Assembly: GCF_042186555.1 (NCBI RefSeq)
Contig: NC_133334.1
Coordinates: 212,725,332-212,789,331 of the forward strand
DNA: 64,000 nt
Origin: Aquarana catesbeiana
Lineage: Eukaryota > Chordata > Amphibia > Anura > Ranidae
Reading direction: 5' to 3'
Made by a program: the position numbers and the translations under genes. Each line of letters starts with the position of its first letter. Within the stretch, counting starts at the first letter, position 1. Below are positions 33,090 to 43,931 of the stretch, piece by piece. The notes below the pieces were generated by a model. The model was not told where the DNA came from. It searched no databases and saw only the letters and a list, made by a program, of their open reading frames with translations.

Positions 33090-34191
33090 AGAGACCAAGT
33101 GTGGTCCCATCTGGAGCAATCCCACACCATAATTCCACTGGGGGGCACTCCATGGTGTTACCAGGGCATACCAACAGATCTTAAACGCCGCCCACTGATA
33201 GGTAATACGGCACGAATATGTTCACAACTCATTTCTCAGACAGCCCTCTCATCCCAGAACTCACCTCTATATCCCATAATAGGCAATCCTTTGTTCACAC
33301 CGGAATTAGAGGACAGAATCTTCCGGAAATTAGGTGAGGCGGGACTACGCCTAGTGTCCCACTTTAGCACCGGGGGACGTTGGAGAACACACAGAGAACT
33401 CTCTGACCCCAATGGCTTATTCCGACTAGACTTCATGCGGACATTCCAGTTAAGACACTTCCTTAGTTCCATCTCGCCCCCCGCGGAAAGCAACCAAATG
33501 CTTACAACTCTAGAGGTACTCCTGACAGATATCGTTGGCCTACCATCTCCTGAATGCACCCCCCTCGGACTTTGTACCCCCGGGACTGTTGAAATGGGAA
33601 ACAGAATTAGACTGCAGGTTTAACACCATAAAGAGGCAACGTATTCTTAGATTCACGCACAAATCTTCCATTTGCACCAAGATCCAAGAAACAAATTACA
33701 AAATACTTTCCCGACGGTACAGAACCCCAGCATTAATGCATAAATTTTTCCCTACGACATTGGATATGTGCTGGCGATGTCAGAGGGAAAAGGAAACTCT
33801 CTTACACATTTTCTGGACATGTCCCAAATTAGCACACTTCTGGAAAGTGGTGCGAGAAACAGTGCAAATTTTTACTGACAGGACAATAACCGATGAACCT
33901 GCACTCTTTTTGCTGCACGCTACAGACACTCCCGACAGAGTTTATAAGAAGTCGGTGATACGTCACCTTTTGGGTGCAGTTAAGGCCTGCATTCCGCTTT
34001 GTTGGAAATCTGCCCTCCTGCCGACTATCGATATGTGGCTAGGGAAAGTGGAAGAAATAAGAAAAATGGAAGACCTCATTCTGACGGCACAACACAGAGA
34101 AGAAACATTCTCTAAAACTTGGCAACTGTGGACTATGTTTATATATTCATCTGCGGGCCAAGCACTGAGAAGAACTGATGCTGTCCCATGA
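33090..34191 (+). pseudogene. L1/Tx1-type ORF2 C-terminal domain
   Basis: Two overlapping frames encode the region after the reverse transcriptase. Frame one (to about 33600) has LGGTPWCYQGIPTDLKRRPL, GNPLFTPELEDRIFRKLGEA and LFRLDFMRTFQLRHFL. Frame two (33560-34191) has RFTHKSSICTKIQETNYKIL and a zinc-knuckle CWRCQREKETLLHIFWTC, that is C-x2-C-x8-H-x4-C, followed by PKLAHFWKVV. This is typical of vertebrate L1 and Tx1 ORF2 tails. A frameshift near 33560-33590 separates the two. The stop at 34191 is followed by the 3' UTR. The endonuclease and RT domains are absent through truncation. Confidence 0.85.
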
Positions 34192-34404
34192 CTGCAAAAT
34201 CCACAACACATTACTGATACCTCCCCAGTAGCAATACAAGCCCCTGTAAACTTAGAACACCCGACGCTTCATGTTCGTGGGTTACAACCCCCTCCTCTTA
34301 ATTCCGCATCTCTCCCTTACCTCTCCCCTTCCCCCTCCTTTCTGTTACTTTCTTATTCTTTCCTTCAGATCTCTTCTAAATTCTTTTATAAAGGAAAAGA
34401 GGAC

Positions 34405-35144
34405 TGTCACGGAACGTCCCATACTCCGCTTGAGTGCTTCCGTCATATATCACTTCCTCCCAGTCTGTATACAGATATCAGGTATTCCAACCTCTCTGAG
34501 CACAAAACAAGGCAACACTTGCTTGTTGCTAACATGAACTGACTTTATTTAGAATCAAAATTACAAGACTTTATATGCCGTTGGAACCTCCTCTAACAAT
34601 ATAACTGTAACCTAATTAACCTAATTAACATGAGCTAATTAACTAATCCTTTATACAGCCTAGGTGACTGAGACATGACCTATTGCCCAGACTGAGTTAA
34701 TTATCACAGGACATTTTCTCACAATAGCAGCAGCTCCAATAGGAGTCGTCCCGTCTCCTACATTGTATAGAGGACAATGTGATCAGCTCATTCAATTAAC
34801 ATAAACACAGGTAGTTGGAGTTGATGACACCAGCATCTCCTCACAGGATGTGTCCCAACAGTATGAATCAGTCTTATCAGCAGGGGGCTGCTGGAGGAAT
34901 ACCCCCTCCCTCTTCAGGGACACAAATCCCAGATGACCACAGCAAGGAGTCCCCAACAGAATCAAACAACATACAATATATACATATATACACGACTGAG
35001 TCCGATTAGTACAGTTCAGACTGGATTTCTAATTCACCTCACAAAGAGTATTGTTCCATTGAAAATCCAGGGCCCATAATCAAAAGGCAAGAGACTTGCA
35101 TTCAGTCCTCTCCAACAGCCTCTGTCCCAGCTAGGTCTGTCACA
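34405..35144 (-). repeat. 3' LTR (plus-left) of the non-autonomous LTR element
   Basis: 740 bp with TG...CA ends: TGTCACGGAACG on the left and GGTCTGTCACA on the right (plus strand). It is nearly identical to 36791-37535; visible differences include a CAATA length change near 34605 and scattered single bases. Confidence 0.92.
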
Positions 35145-35277
35145 TTTCTCCCCTTTCGGCAGGAGACTAACACAGGAGGAGACCCCAGATGGGTTGACTC
35201 CAAAGTTAGTCCATAGTTCCAGTCCTCTACTGCCTGTACCCACACAGTACCCCAAACAAATTGTTCCAAACAGAGTA

Positions 35278-36790
35278 TTACTCACCCAGCCAACCTCTGC
35301 CTCTCTCAGAGAACATATCCGCCGCTGGGGAGAGGCCCAGACTGGCCCTTCTCCCTGGAGTCCTTTCTGCCGCTGGAGAGAAGACAGGGGGACTGGGCTC
35401 ACTCCATCCTGCTGTTGGGGATCTGGGGTATCCCTGGGGTATACAGGTGGGGACTGAACCCCCATCCACGGACACCAGATCAAGCTGCAGTTGTGAGGTG
35501 ATGACTGCATTCTCTCCTTGGATCCTGATCTGCAGCTTGTGATAGACTACCACCTCCTCAACTTGGGCCTCCACAATTGCTGAAGGTGTGGGGCAGAGGT
35601 CTTGGACCCTCTGTCTGGTTGCCAGCACTTCTGCTGGGGATTTGCTAGGTGGTTCTTCCTCTACAGAAACGTCTATCAAATCCTCAGTCTCTGGAATTGC
35701 TAAAAGTGTGGGACAAAGGTCTTGGACCCTCTGTTCAGTTACCAGATCTTCAGCTGGAGAAGTTTGTTGCAACTCCATAGATGCTGCTGGCAGAAAATCA
35801 CATGTCCCTGTCAGTGTTGTGGGAGAAAGGCCGACTACCTCTTCTCTCAAGAAGGCCGAAGCCACTGTTGGTGCTGGGCAGAGCACAGTGAACTTTGGCC
35901 CTGATAGCAGCTCTTCTGCTGGAGGCTCATCAGGTTTTTCTTCCTCAGCAGAAAAGTCTATCAAATCCCATGTCTCTGCAACTGATCTCTGGGGATATAG
36001 GTTAACCATCTCCTGTCCATGGAAACCAGAAGATGCTATCATTTCTGGGCAGAGGTTAGCAGAGCTCTGCCCTGTTGTCAGCACTTCAGGTTTGGGGACG
36101 GCAATCTCCGGATTTTCCACTGCCGATTCTCTGGCATGCTGCTGAACGTGTTCTAGCAGTTTCCTGTATGCCCTTTCCAGATGCTGTTCCTTCCTTAGCA
36201 AATGGTCCAGATCAGGTTTGAGCTCTGAGACCCCTGCAAAACCGAGCATAGCCTCTCTATATTCTCGCAGGTCCTCAAGGTCAGGTTCCCCTTCATCGCC
36301 AAACATAAAATGATCTGTAAGGCTCTCCCACAGCAATCCAGGGCCTCCAAAGTCATATCCCTCCGGAGAGCATTCTGTTGTCTCCCCTAAATATCCGCGT
36401 GCCATTGCAGAGCCTGATAACGATTGTCCAGCTCTATCTCCTGCTGGACCAGCCTGTCCAACTCAGTCACCCATTGCTCCTGGGGCCGCTCTCCCAGGAA
36501 TGCCATCCGCAATGCCCGTTGGTCACTGGCCCATTGCTCTTGGGTTGGAAAGCACTTGCCCTGTTTTATACCAGCGAGCTCCACCCGAATCTGCTGCCTG
36601 AGCTCCAGGTATTCATCCTTAGACACAGTCCTGTTGTATGTTGAAAGGATGATCCGCAGCAGCCCCGGGAACTCTGATGCCAGATCCATATCTCCGCTGG
36701 GGTGACTGAAGTCTGCTATGCTGATCTTGGATCCAGCTGGAGGTTTGGATGTCCCAGACTGCAGGAAGCTTTCCCGCTGCTTGCCACCAA
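35278..36790 (-). CDS. Gag-like acidic protein with LCP repeats, two overlapping frames
   Basis: Minus-strand frames at about 36790-36387 and 36405-35278 overlap by 19 bases. The first is helical (LASEFPGLLRIILSTYNRTV, DEYLELRQQIRVELAGIKQG, WVTELDRLVQQEIELDNRYQ), like a gag matrix or coiled segment. The second is 375 codons, with a coiled start (LEDLREYREAMLGFAG, LRKEQHLERAYRKLLEHVQQ). Six or so spaced repeats follow, centred on NLCPEMIA, NLYPQRSV, VLCPAPTV, GLSPTTLT, DLCPTLLA and DLCPTPSA, with acidic EEEKPDEPPAEEL spacers. No zinc knuckle or enzyme motif is seen. One protein made by frameshift, or one frame broken by mutation, are both possible. Function unknown; a gag role is inferred from position between LTRs. 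Confidence 0.6.
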
Positions 36791-37535
36791 TGTCACGGAA
36801 CGTCCCACACTCCGCTTGAGTGCTTCCGTCATATATCACTTCCTCCCAGTCTGTATACAGATATCAGGTATTCCAACCTCTCTGAGCACAAAACAAGGCA
36901 ACACTTGCTTGTTGCTAACATGAACTGACTTTATTTAGAATCAAAATTACAAGACTTTATATGCCGTTGGAACCTCCTCTAACAATACAATACAACTGTA
37001 ACCTAATTAACCTAATTAACATGAGCTAATTAACTAATCCTTTATACAGCCTAGGTGACTGAGACATGACCTATTGCCCAGACTGAGTTAATTATCACAG
37101 GACATTGTCTCACAATAGCAGCAGCTCCAATAGGAGTCGTCCCGTCTCCTACATTGTATAGAGGACAATGTGATCAGCTCATTCAATTAACATAAACACA
37201 GGTAGTTGGAGTTGATGACACCAGCATCTCCTCACAGGATGTGTCCCAACAGTATGAATCAGTCTTATCAGCAGGGGGCTGCTGGAGGAATCCCCCCTCC
37301 CTCTTCAGGGACACAAATCCCAGATGACCACAGCAAGGAGTCCCTAACAAAATCAAACAACATACAATATATACATATATACACGACTGAGTCTGATTAG
37401 TACAGTTCAGACTGGATTTCTAATTCACCTCACAAAGAGTATTGTTCCATTGAAAATCCAGGGCCCATAATCAAAAGGCAAGAGACTTGCATTCAGTCCT
37501 CTCCAACAGCCTCTGTCCCGGCTAGGTCTGTCAGA
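36791..37535 (-). repeat. 5' LTR (plus-right) of the non-autonomous LTR element
   Basis: 745 bp. The plus-strand left end is TGTCACGGAACG. The right end is GGTCTGTCAGA, where the other copy has CACA, so the terminal CA has mutated to GA. The first frame of the gag-like region can be read back into this LTR, but a start inside the LTR is not needed. Confidence 0.9.
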
Positions 37536-39359
37536 AGGACGAACCCCGTGGACAGTATTACTCCATAAAACCACCTGATTAACAAAGAATGTACATCCTT
37601 TAGAGTAGCGGTAACTACCATGTTATGTACTGTTTTGATAAAGGGATTAATGGACATATGTAACTGTTACGCATATTGTATTTCTTCTTGTCACTCTGTA
37701 CTGTTATGTGATATATGTGGTACTCTGTAACTTGTTGGTCCATGTGGGCCGGGCTCTTTACATAAATAAACAATTTAAAAAAAAAAAAAAAAAAGATGCC
37801 ATGCAGTGCTTGAGCTGGTGTGCTTGGGGGACAGGAGCCACACTGGGGCAGAGATTCTGTCAGCTCTACAGGGGCAGGTTCAGAGGTGGTTGACGCCACC
37901 CCAGCTTAAGCCAGGTATGGTGGTTTGCGACAATGGCACCAACCTCCTCTCCGCCCTCTGACAGGGACAACTGACCCATGTGCCCTGTTTGGCTCACGTC
38001 CTTAACTTGATGGTGCAGCGGTTCTTGGGCAGGTAACCAGGCTTACAGGATGTCCTGAGGCAGGCCAGGAAAGTCTGTGTGCATTTCCACAGGTCATATA
38101 ATGCCAGTGGTCGGCTGGCTGACCTCCAAAAGGAATTTAACCTGCCCAAGAACCGCCTAATCTGTGACATGCCCACCAGGTGGAACTCAACGTTGCCCAT
38201 GCTGCAGCGGCTGCACATGCAGCAGAGGGCCATCAATGAGTACCTATGCAACTATGGCACCAGGACAGGGTCAGAGGACCTTGGTTTTTTTCCCACGCCA
38301 GTGGGCTATGATCAGGGATGCATGCACTGTCCTGTCACCATTTGAGGAGGCCACGAGGATGTGAGCAGTGACAGTGCATGCATCAGTGACACTGTCCCTC
38401 TTGTCCACCTGTTGGAGCACAGGCTGCTTGGAATAATGGACAGGGCACTTGAGGCAGAACAGAGGGAGGAAGAGGAGGACTTCCTTACCTCTCAAGGCCC
38501 CCTTTATCCAGACAGTGTTCCTGCGTGCCCGCCGATCACACCGAATGCCGCAGCATACCTACGCTGCATGGCCTCCCTGATCCTGCAAAGCCTGCAGAGG
38601 GATCCTCGTATTCGTGGTATCAAGGGGAGGGATGATTACTGGCTGGCAACCCTCCTTGATCCACCTTACCAGGGTAAGGTTGCAGACCTTATCTTGTCAT
38701 CGCAGAGGGAGCAGAGGATGAAACATCTTTGGGAGGCCTTGAAGAAAGGTTTGTGCAATGCGTTTCCAGAGCCTGGGAGGTTACAATTTCCTGGTCCTCC
38801 TGGACAACGTGTTGCTGAGGCTTCGGTCAGTCACAGAAGGAGCGGTGGAGAAGGTGGCCCTCTGACCGATGCGTTCAGACTGCAGCCCCAAAGTCTGATA
38901 GTTCCAGCAACCATCGCCAGCGTCTGATTAACATGGTGCAGGATTACCTAGGGGCAAGATCAGAGTTGGACACCTTTCCCACCAAAAATCCTCTGGGTTA
39001 CTGGGTCTTGAGGATGGATCGCTGGCCAGAGCTTGCACAGTATGCAATTAAGCTACTGGCCTGTTGTGCATCCAGCGTTCTTTCGGAATGCACATTCAGT
39101 GCTGCTGGAGGTTTTGTAACCGATCACAGGGTGTGCCTGTCCACCGAATTGGTCAATCGGCTGACCTTCATAAAAATGAATCAGTCTTGGATCACCAGCT
39201 ACCAAGCACCTGATGCTGATGTAACCGATTAATTTTTTTTTTTAATGTGAGATCCCTTCAAGACTGCCTATGCTGATGCTGAGTGACTATCCTGTTATGC
39301 TGAGTCACAATCCTCTTCCTCCTCAATTTTCATGCTGATAGCTTGTAAGGACATTTTTG

Positions 39360-39690
39360 GTTCTGGGCACCGCCACCAGTGGCCAAGGCCCAATTTTTCT
39401 GCCCCTGTTTAGCAGGAGCGTGTAATTACAATTTTTGATGCAATACTTTGCAGCAGGGCTCATTCCTGCGCTCCAACTATAGCATCTGTGAGGGGTTGCA
39501 GTGTTGTGGCACCAGTGCCTAAAGCCCATTTTTTCTGCCCCTGTTCAACAGGGACATGCAATTACAATTCTAGATCTAATATTTCACAGCAGGGCCCGTT
39601 CCTGCGCCCACTAAGAGTAACTGTGAGGGCTTAAAGTGTTGTGGCAACACCAACACCTAAGGCCCCAATTTCTGCAGAGTATATAGGGCA
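39360..39690. repeat. Tandem array in hAT-B2 3' region (2-3 units)
   Basis: Units carry CAATTTTTCTGCCCCTGTTT, GTGTAATTACAATTTTTGAT and CAGCAGGGCTCATTCCTGCG with a period near 140 bp. They are homologous to the array in hAT-B1 read in reverse. B2 has fewer units, so copy number has changed since the copies separated. Confidence 0.85.
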
Positions 39691-40280
39691 GGCCCCTGCT
39701 TTCAAACATCCAACTTACAAATGACTCCTACTTGCAAACGGAAGGAGACAATGGGAAGTGAGATGAAATCTACCCCTAGGAAGGGAAATTCTCTCCTGTA
39801 AGAGTTAATATGGGAAAAACATGTCTCCTCTCCAATCCTTGTTTCACTAAAAACCCCAAATTTTCAAAAAACATTTGTCATTGGGACAGAAAGTGAGGCG
39901 AAATCTTTTGAAGAAGTGCACAGACAGCAAAACAAATGTTACAGGGGTAATAACCCTTCCCGATGTTTTCCAAAAAGCTTAAAAATAGATATTTTGGCTG
40001 GAGATACACTTTAAAAATGTACCAGTTCAAAATTACAAACAGATTCTACTTAACAACAAACCTACAGTCCCTGTCTTGTTTGCACCGCCTGTATACTGCT
40101 GTTCAGAGTATATAAGGCCTGGTGGCCCCACGCCTTTCCTTTTTTTAATTTGGGTGCGGGGTTCCCCTTAATAACCATACAAGACCCAAAGGGCCTGGTA
40201 ATGGACAGGGGGGTGGGGGTACCCATGCCGTTTGTCTCACTGATTTTCATCCATATTGCCGGGACCCGACATTACATTAA

Positions 40281-41782
40281 AAACCCCTTCCCGCCGACCG
40301 TACGCAGATATGCGTACTCGGCTTTCCGGGGTTATACCGGGATGATGCCCGCAGCTGCAGGCATCATCCCGGTACCGTTGTTTACAGCGGGCGATCGACT
40401 ACCCGTGTATAACAACCGATGCGGCTAAAAGCCGCTCGGCTGTTATACCGGAGGAGCGGGAGGGGACACCCCCCCCTCCCGCCGCCTCCCGCCGCTGTTA
40501 CCGGGCCTCCCGTGCGATCGGGAGGCCCGGTGTCCATTCGGCTGCCTTCGGCGGCTGGGGGCGGGCTGGAACGAAGCTGTGAGCGGCTTCGTTCCAGCCT
40601 TCTCGTTGTAAACGCGGAAGCAACGTCATGACGTCACTTCCCATTTACTCGGCTGCCAATGGCGCCGAATTTAAAAAAGTACACAGTATTCAGAATTGCC
40701 GTTTTCGGCGATCTGAATACTTTGAAGTGTAAAGGAGGGATGGGGGGTCTTTTAGACCCCCCATCCCTCCATAAAGAGTACCTGTCACCACCTATTACTG
40801 TCCCGATTGCACGGGAGGCCCGGTGTCCATTCGGCTGCCTTCGGCGGCTGGGGGCGGGCTGGAACGAAGCTGTGAGCGGCTTCGTTCCAGCCTTCTCGTT
40901 GTAAACGCGGAAGCAACGTCATGACGTCACTTCCCATTTACTCGGCTGCCAATGGCGCCGAATTTAAAAAAGTACACAATATTCAGAATCGCCGTTTTCG
41001 GCGATCTGAATACTTTGAAGTGTAAAGGAGGGATGGGGGGTCTTTTAGACCCCCCATCCCTCCATAAAGAGTACCTGTCACCACCTATTACTGTCACAAG
41101 GGATGTTTACATTGCTTGTGACAGCAATAAAAGTAAAAAAAAAAAAAAAATTTTTAAACACAATTTATAAAGTACAAAAATAAATAAAATAAATAAAAAA
41201 AAAAAAAAAAAATTTTTAAAGTGCCCCTGTTCCCGCGAGCTTGCGCAGCGAACAAAACTCATACGGAAGTCGCGCCCGCATATGTAAACGGTGTTCAAAC
41301 CACACATGTGAGGTATCGCCGCAATCGCCAGAGCGAGAGCAATAATTCTAGCCCTAGACCTCCTCTGTAGCTCAAACCTGTTAACCTTAAAAAATTTTTA
41401 AAGCGTTGCCTATGGAAATTCATAGGTACCATAGTTCGTCGCCATTCCACGAGTGCGTGCAATTATAAAGGGTGACATGTTTGGTATCAGTTTACTCGGC
41501 GTAACATCATCTTTCACATTATACAAAAAAATTGGGGTAACTTTACTGTTTGGATTTTTTAAAATTCATGCAAATGTCACTTTTCCAAAAATTTGCGTTT
41601 AAAACACCGCTGCACAAATACCGTGTGATAAAAAATATTGCAACAATCGCCATTTTATTCTCTAGATTCTCTGCTAAAAAAATATATATAATGTTTGGGG
41701 GTTCTAAGTAATTTTCTAGCAAAAAATACGGATTTTAACTTGTAAACACCAAATTTCAAAAATAGGCTTAGTCATGAAAGGG
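40281..41782. mobile_element. piggyBac-type MITE with TTAA target, 1.5 kb, internal duplication
   Basis: TTAA lies at 40277-40280 and 41783-41786. hAT-B1 shows the empty site (TACGGCTTTAATGTAATGTC near 24905), which proves the duplication. The ends are AAACCCCTTCCCGCC and TCATGAAAGGG. The interior has a 293-bp segment in tandem (from about 40521 and 40814) and strong hairpins: GGATGGGGGGTC/GACCCCCCATCC around 40750, GGAACGAAGC/GCTTCGTTCC, and CCGGGATGATGCC/GGCATCATCCCGG near 40340-40372. Two A-rich runs lie at about 41135-41210. Non-coding. Confidence 0.85.
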
Positions 41783-42207
41783 TTAAAGCCGCAAGCAGTT
41801 TTAAATGACTTTTATTTCTTTAAAAATGTCATTTTTTGCAGGGACTGTTCTAAGCACGGGAAACACGCGCCACTTTACAGGCGTACTATAGACACCCCCA
41901 GGTACGATATTTAAAGGAATATTTCACTTTTTTTTTCACTTTAAGCATCATTAAAATCACTGCTTCCAAAAAAAACGGCCGTTTTTAAACTTTTTTTTTG
42001 CATTGATACATGTCCCCTGGGGCAGGACCCGGGTCCCCAAACCCTTTTTAGGACAATAACTTGCATATTAGCCTTTAAAATTAGCACTTTTGATTTCGAA
42101 CGTTCGAGTCCCATAGACTTTAATGGGGTTCTAAAGTTTGCGCAAACTTTTGGTCCGTTCGCAGGTTTTGGTGCGAACTGAACCAGGGGGTGTTCGGCTC
42201 ATCCCTA

Positions 42208-42402
42208 GTCAGGATAACTTTCCCACAAATTGGTTAGCAAGGGCATATGGGACAATTCTTTCCTCAGAAGCCAATCCTTGCTCCAAAATCTTGCTTTTCT
42301 TTTCTTCTTTTTTGTTGCCTCCTTATCCAATGCAATTATTGCCAGCATAGCAATTGCTAGCTTCCTCTTCCTCTGAGCATCCATAGCTGGACCACAATCC
42401 AC
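42208..42402 (-). pseudogene. Harbinger-B transposase, N-terminal fragment
   Basis: The frame starts MDAQRKRKLAIAML (ATG at 42384; an upstream in-frame ATG lies at 42402). It has a basic KKKKRKARFW stretch, then WLLRKELSHMPLLTNL and WESYPD. It is homologous to WLLQRDQFSHMPLLREI of Harbinger-A. It breaks at the hAT-B2 target duplication and resumes at 30242 with DDYCHYL. No internal stop is present, so before the insertions this exon was probably open. Confidence 0.88.
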
Positions 42403-42690
42403 GACTATGCCAACAGATTATAATGACACCTCCAACGACAAATGTGTATTGCACGGCAACGATGTATGACGGGTTTGAATGGGAGGATTCCCAAAGGTCA
42501 AAAATTTGTTACATAATTTCTGCTGATCATATAATTGATCGAGGACAAATGTACTGTGTTATCGATCGATAATATGTTGAATACTGGGCGGCATCTATTG
42601 ATACAATGATGGCGTTCTTGCATGCACGTTCGACAGATTTTCCAAATTGCAAAAGTTTTTTCTGAACGATTTTCTAACCGTGTATGGCCA
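42403..42690 (-). promoter_or_regulatory. Leader and terminal region of Harbinger-B
   Basis: Non-coding sequence upstream of the transposase on the minus strand. It is bounded near 42690 by GGCCATACACGGTTAGAAAA, which looks like a Harbinger-type terminus. Palindromic GATCGATCGATAA-like and ATCAATTATATGATCAG words occur near 42530-42570. I did not find the opposite terminus near 20 kb, so the left limit of Harbinger-B is uncertain. 42691-42819 holds nothing recognisable. Confidence 0.5.
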
Positions 42691-43931
42691 GCATAAGATA
42701 TTTTTCTAAATATGGATATTTTTCTAAATAAAACCGATAAAAAATGTTTATGGAAATTACTAAATAAAATTGAAAGGAAGATTTATGACATTTCACAATC
42801 TCTGACCGTTCATCTATATCAGTGGTTCTCAACCTGGGGGTCAAATAATGATTTTCCAGGGGTCACCGAATCCTGGGCTGTTCCTGAAGCCTGCACCCCT
42901 CTCCCAGCCTTTTCACCTTCACTGCCACTCATCCCAACTCCCCCCTTCAAATAATGATTAGTTGCCTGGATCAACCTACATGAATATTAAAGTTATAGGG
43001 GATAATAGCAAGTGTATATCCACCTTCATCCAAACGGATCCCGTAGGATGCAGTTCAGGTGGCCCTATGAGCATACAAGAAAAACTAAGAGAATAAAGTT
43101 CTCTTAAGAGGGCGAACACTAAAAAAAAAAAAAACGAACACTATAGGGAGTACAAAAATAAGATAAGTGGCTAACACAAACCAATTAAAATGATGACAAC
43201 GTTGTCAAATTATTAAAAACATTAGGAGCCGCAGCTACACATCCCACATTCATACCACAGTCACCACTTGCAAACTCTAATAAGGCTAGCTAAGAATAAG
43301 GGCTGAACATTGGAGGTTTGGGCCAAAACAATTGATTTTGATGATGTAGACTCCTAATAAATAGGTTCCTTCAGGTGTCAGCCATAAACGTGGTATACTG
43401 AGTGGATGGATGGGTAGTTGGAGTGTGCTGGTTAAGATTATTTGAGTGTATCAGATCAGCGGGGTCTGTCAATTGTAGAGACATAGACCTTCATAGATAG
43501 ACAGGATTACAAAAAATATAACGTTCAGCTTGACTTGATTGTTCAAAGATAAACAGGTGAAGTACAGCAGGTCAATGGCATACAGATGGATATTAATACG
43601 AGTATCAACAGGAGGGGGTGCTGAAGGCTGAAAGAGCATATCAATATATGTGCAATTATGAAATGGGTTAATGCATCTCTCACCATCTAGGCGGTATCCA
43701 TCGTTCTCTTATAACGTTACTCTACTCCTGAGGACTCGTAACTAGGGACGCCAGTCCATGTTTAGCATAACTGTATTCGTGCCAAGTAGGATAATCCCTC
43801 GCTGTAAGCTTCGTAACCTTGGGTATGATGTCGCAATCACCCGGAGAACGAGCCGGCCGTCAGCTGTTCATTCCATGCTAACAGTCAAGCACACTCCAAT
43901 GCTTCAAGGAGTGCGCGGCTCCAGAGTGACG

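Larger units (their letters stand above)
34405..37535 (-). mobile_element. Non-autonomous LTR retrotransposon, about 3.1 kb
   Basis: Two direct LTRs (740 and 745 bp) flank a 1.65-kb interior. On the minus strand the 5' LTR ends CGTTCCGTGACA. It is followed at once by TTGGTGGCAAGCAGCGGG, a primer-binding-site-like sequence starting with the expected TGG. Just before the 3' LTR is the polypurine tract AAAGGGGAGAAA. A 5-bp target copy AGGAC flanks it (34400-34404 and 37536-37540). The interior encodes only gag-like frames: no protease, RT, RNase H or integrase. It must depend on an autonomous partner. The LTRs differ at few positions, so it is fairly young. Confidence 0.88.
33074..37789 (+). mobile_element. 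5'-truncated L1-like LINE, interrupted by an LTR element
   Basis: It ends in AATAAACAATTT plus a run of about 18 A, and is flanked by a target duplication containing AAAAAGATGCCATGC (33059-33073 and 37790-37804). The A-rich start overlaps the poly-A tail, so the exact length is ambiguous. Only the last 1.6 kb of the LINE is present: the C-terminal part of ORF2 and the 3' UTR. The LTR element at 34405-37535 sits in that 3' UTR. Typical target-primed insertion with 5' truncation. Confidence 0.88.
31432..39232 (+). pseudogene. hAT-B2 transposase, interrupted by a LINE
   Basis: It starts MSGRPIRRGRKSQGN at 31432, with an early stop at 31477. It then runs through an acidic region and a BED finger at about 32140-32310 (SSLVWAFFETSASDPTTAIC, NICLKRISHG, TTCLTRHMPTCH). 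The catalytic context ITADSWSSRHGQG lies near 32785. The insertion at 33074-37789 splits the frame. After it come VVCDNGTN near 37920, VPCLAHVLN near 37980, and the dimerisation domain (VLRMDRWPELAQYAIKLLAC, TFSAAGGFVTDHR), ending VTD-stop at 39232. Frameshifts occur near 31550, 32080, 38030 and 38360. It keeps the catalytic-core region that hAT-B1 has lost. Inactive as it stands. Confidence 0.88.
30243..42207 (+). mobile_element. hAT-B2 element with perfect 8-bp target duplication
   Basis: It starts TAGGGATGAGCTTCAAG and ends GGTGTTCGGCTCATCCCTA. Identical target copies GTCAGGAT flank it at 30235-30242 and 42208-42215. It is 11.97 kb long because of a LINE (33074-37789, itself split by an LTR element) and a TTAA MITE (40281-41782). 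The 5' end contains repeated TTCGAGTCGAA/TTCGACTCGAA words, which could be transposase binding sites. It is oriented opposite to hAT-B1, and the two elements' 5' ends face each other. Confidence 0.93.

Noticed and set aside
35588..36145. 185-codon plus-strand frame within the LTR element
   Set aside because: It is the antisense shadow of the gag-like frame; element polarity is fixed as minus by the primer-site-like sequence and polypurine tract.
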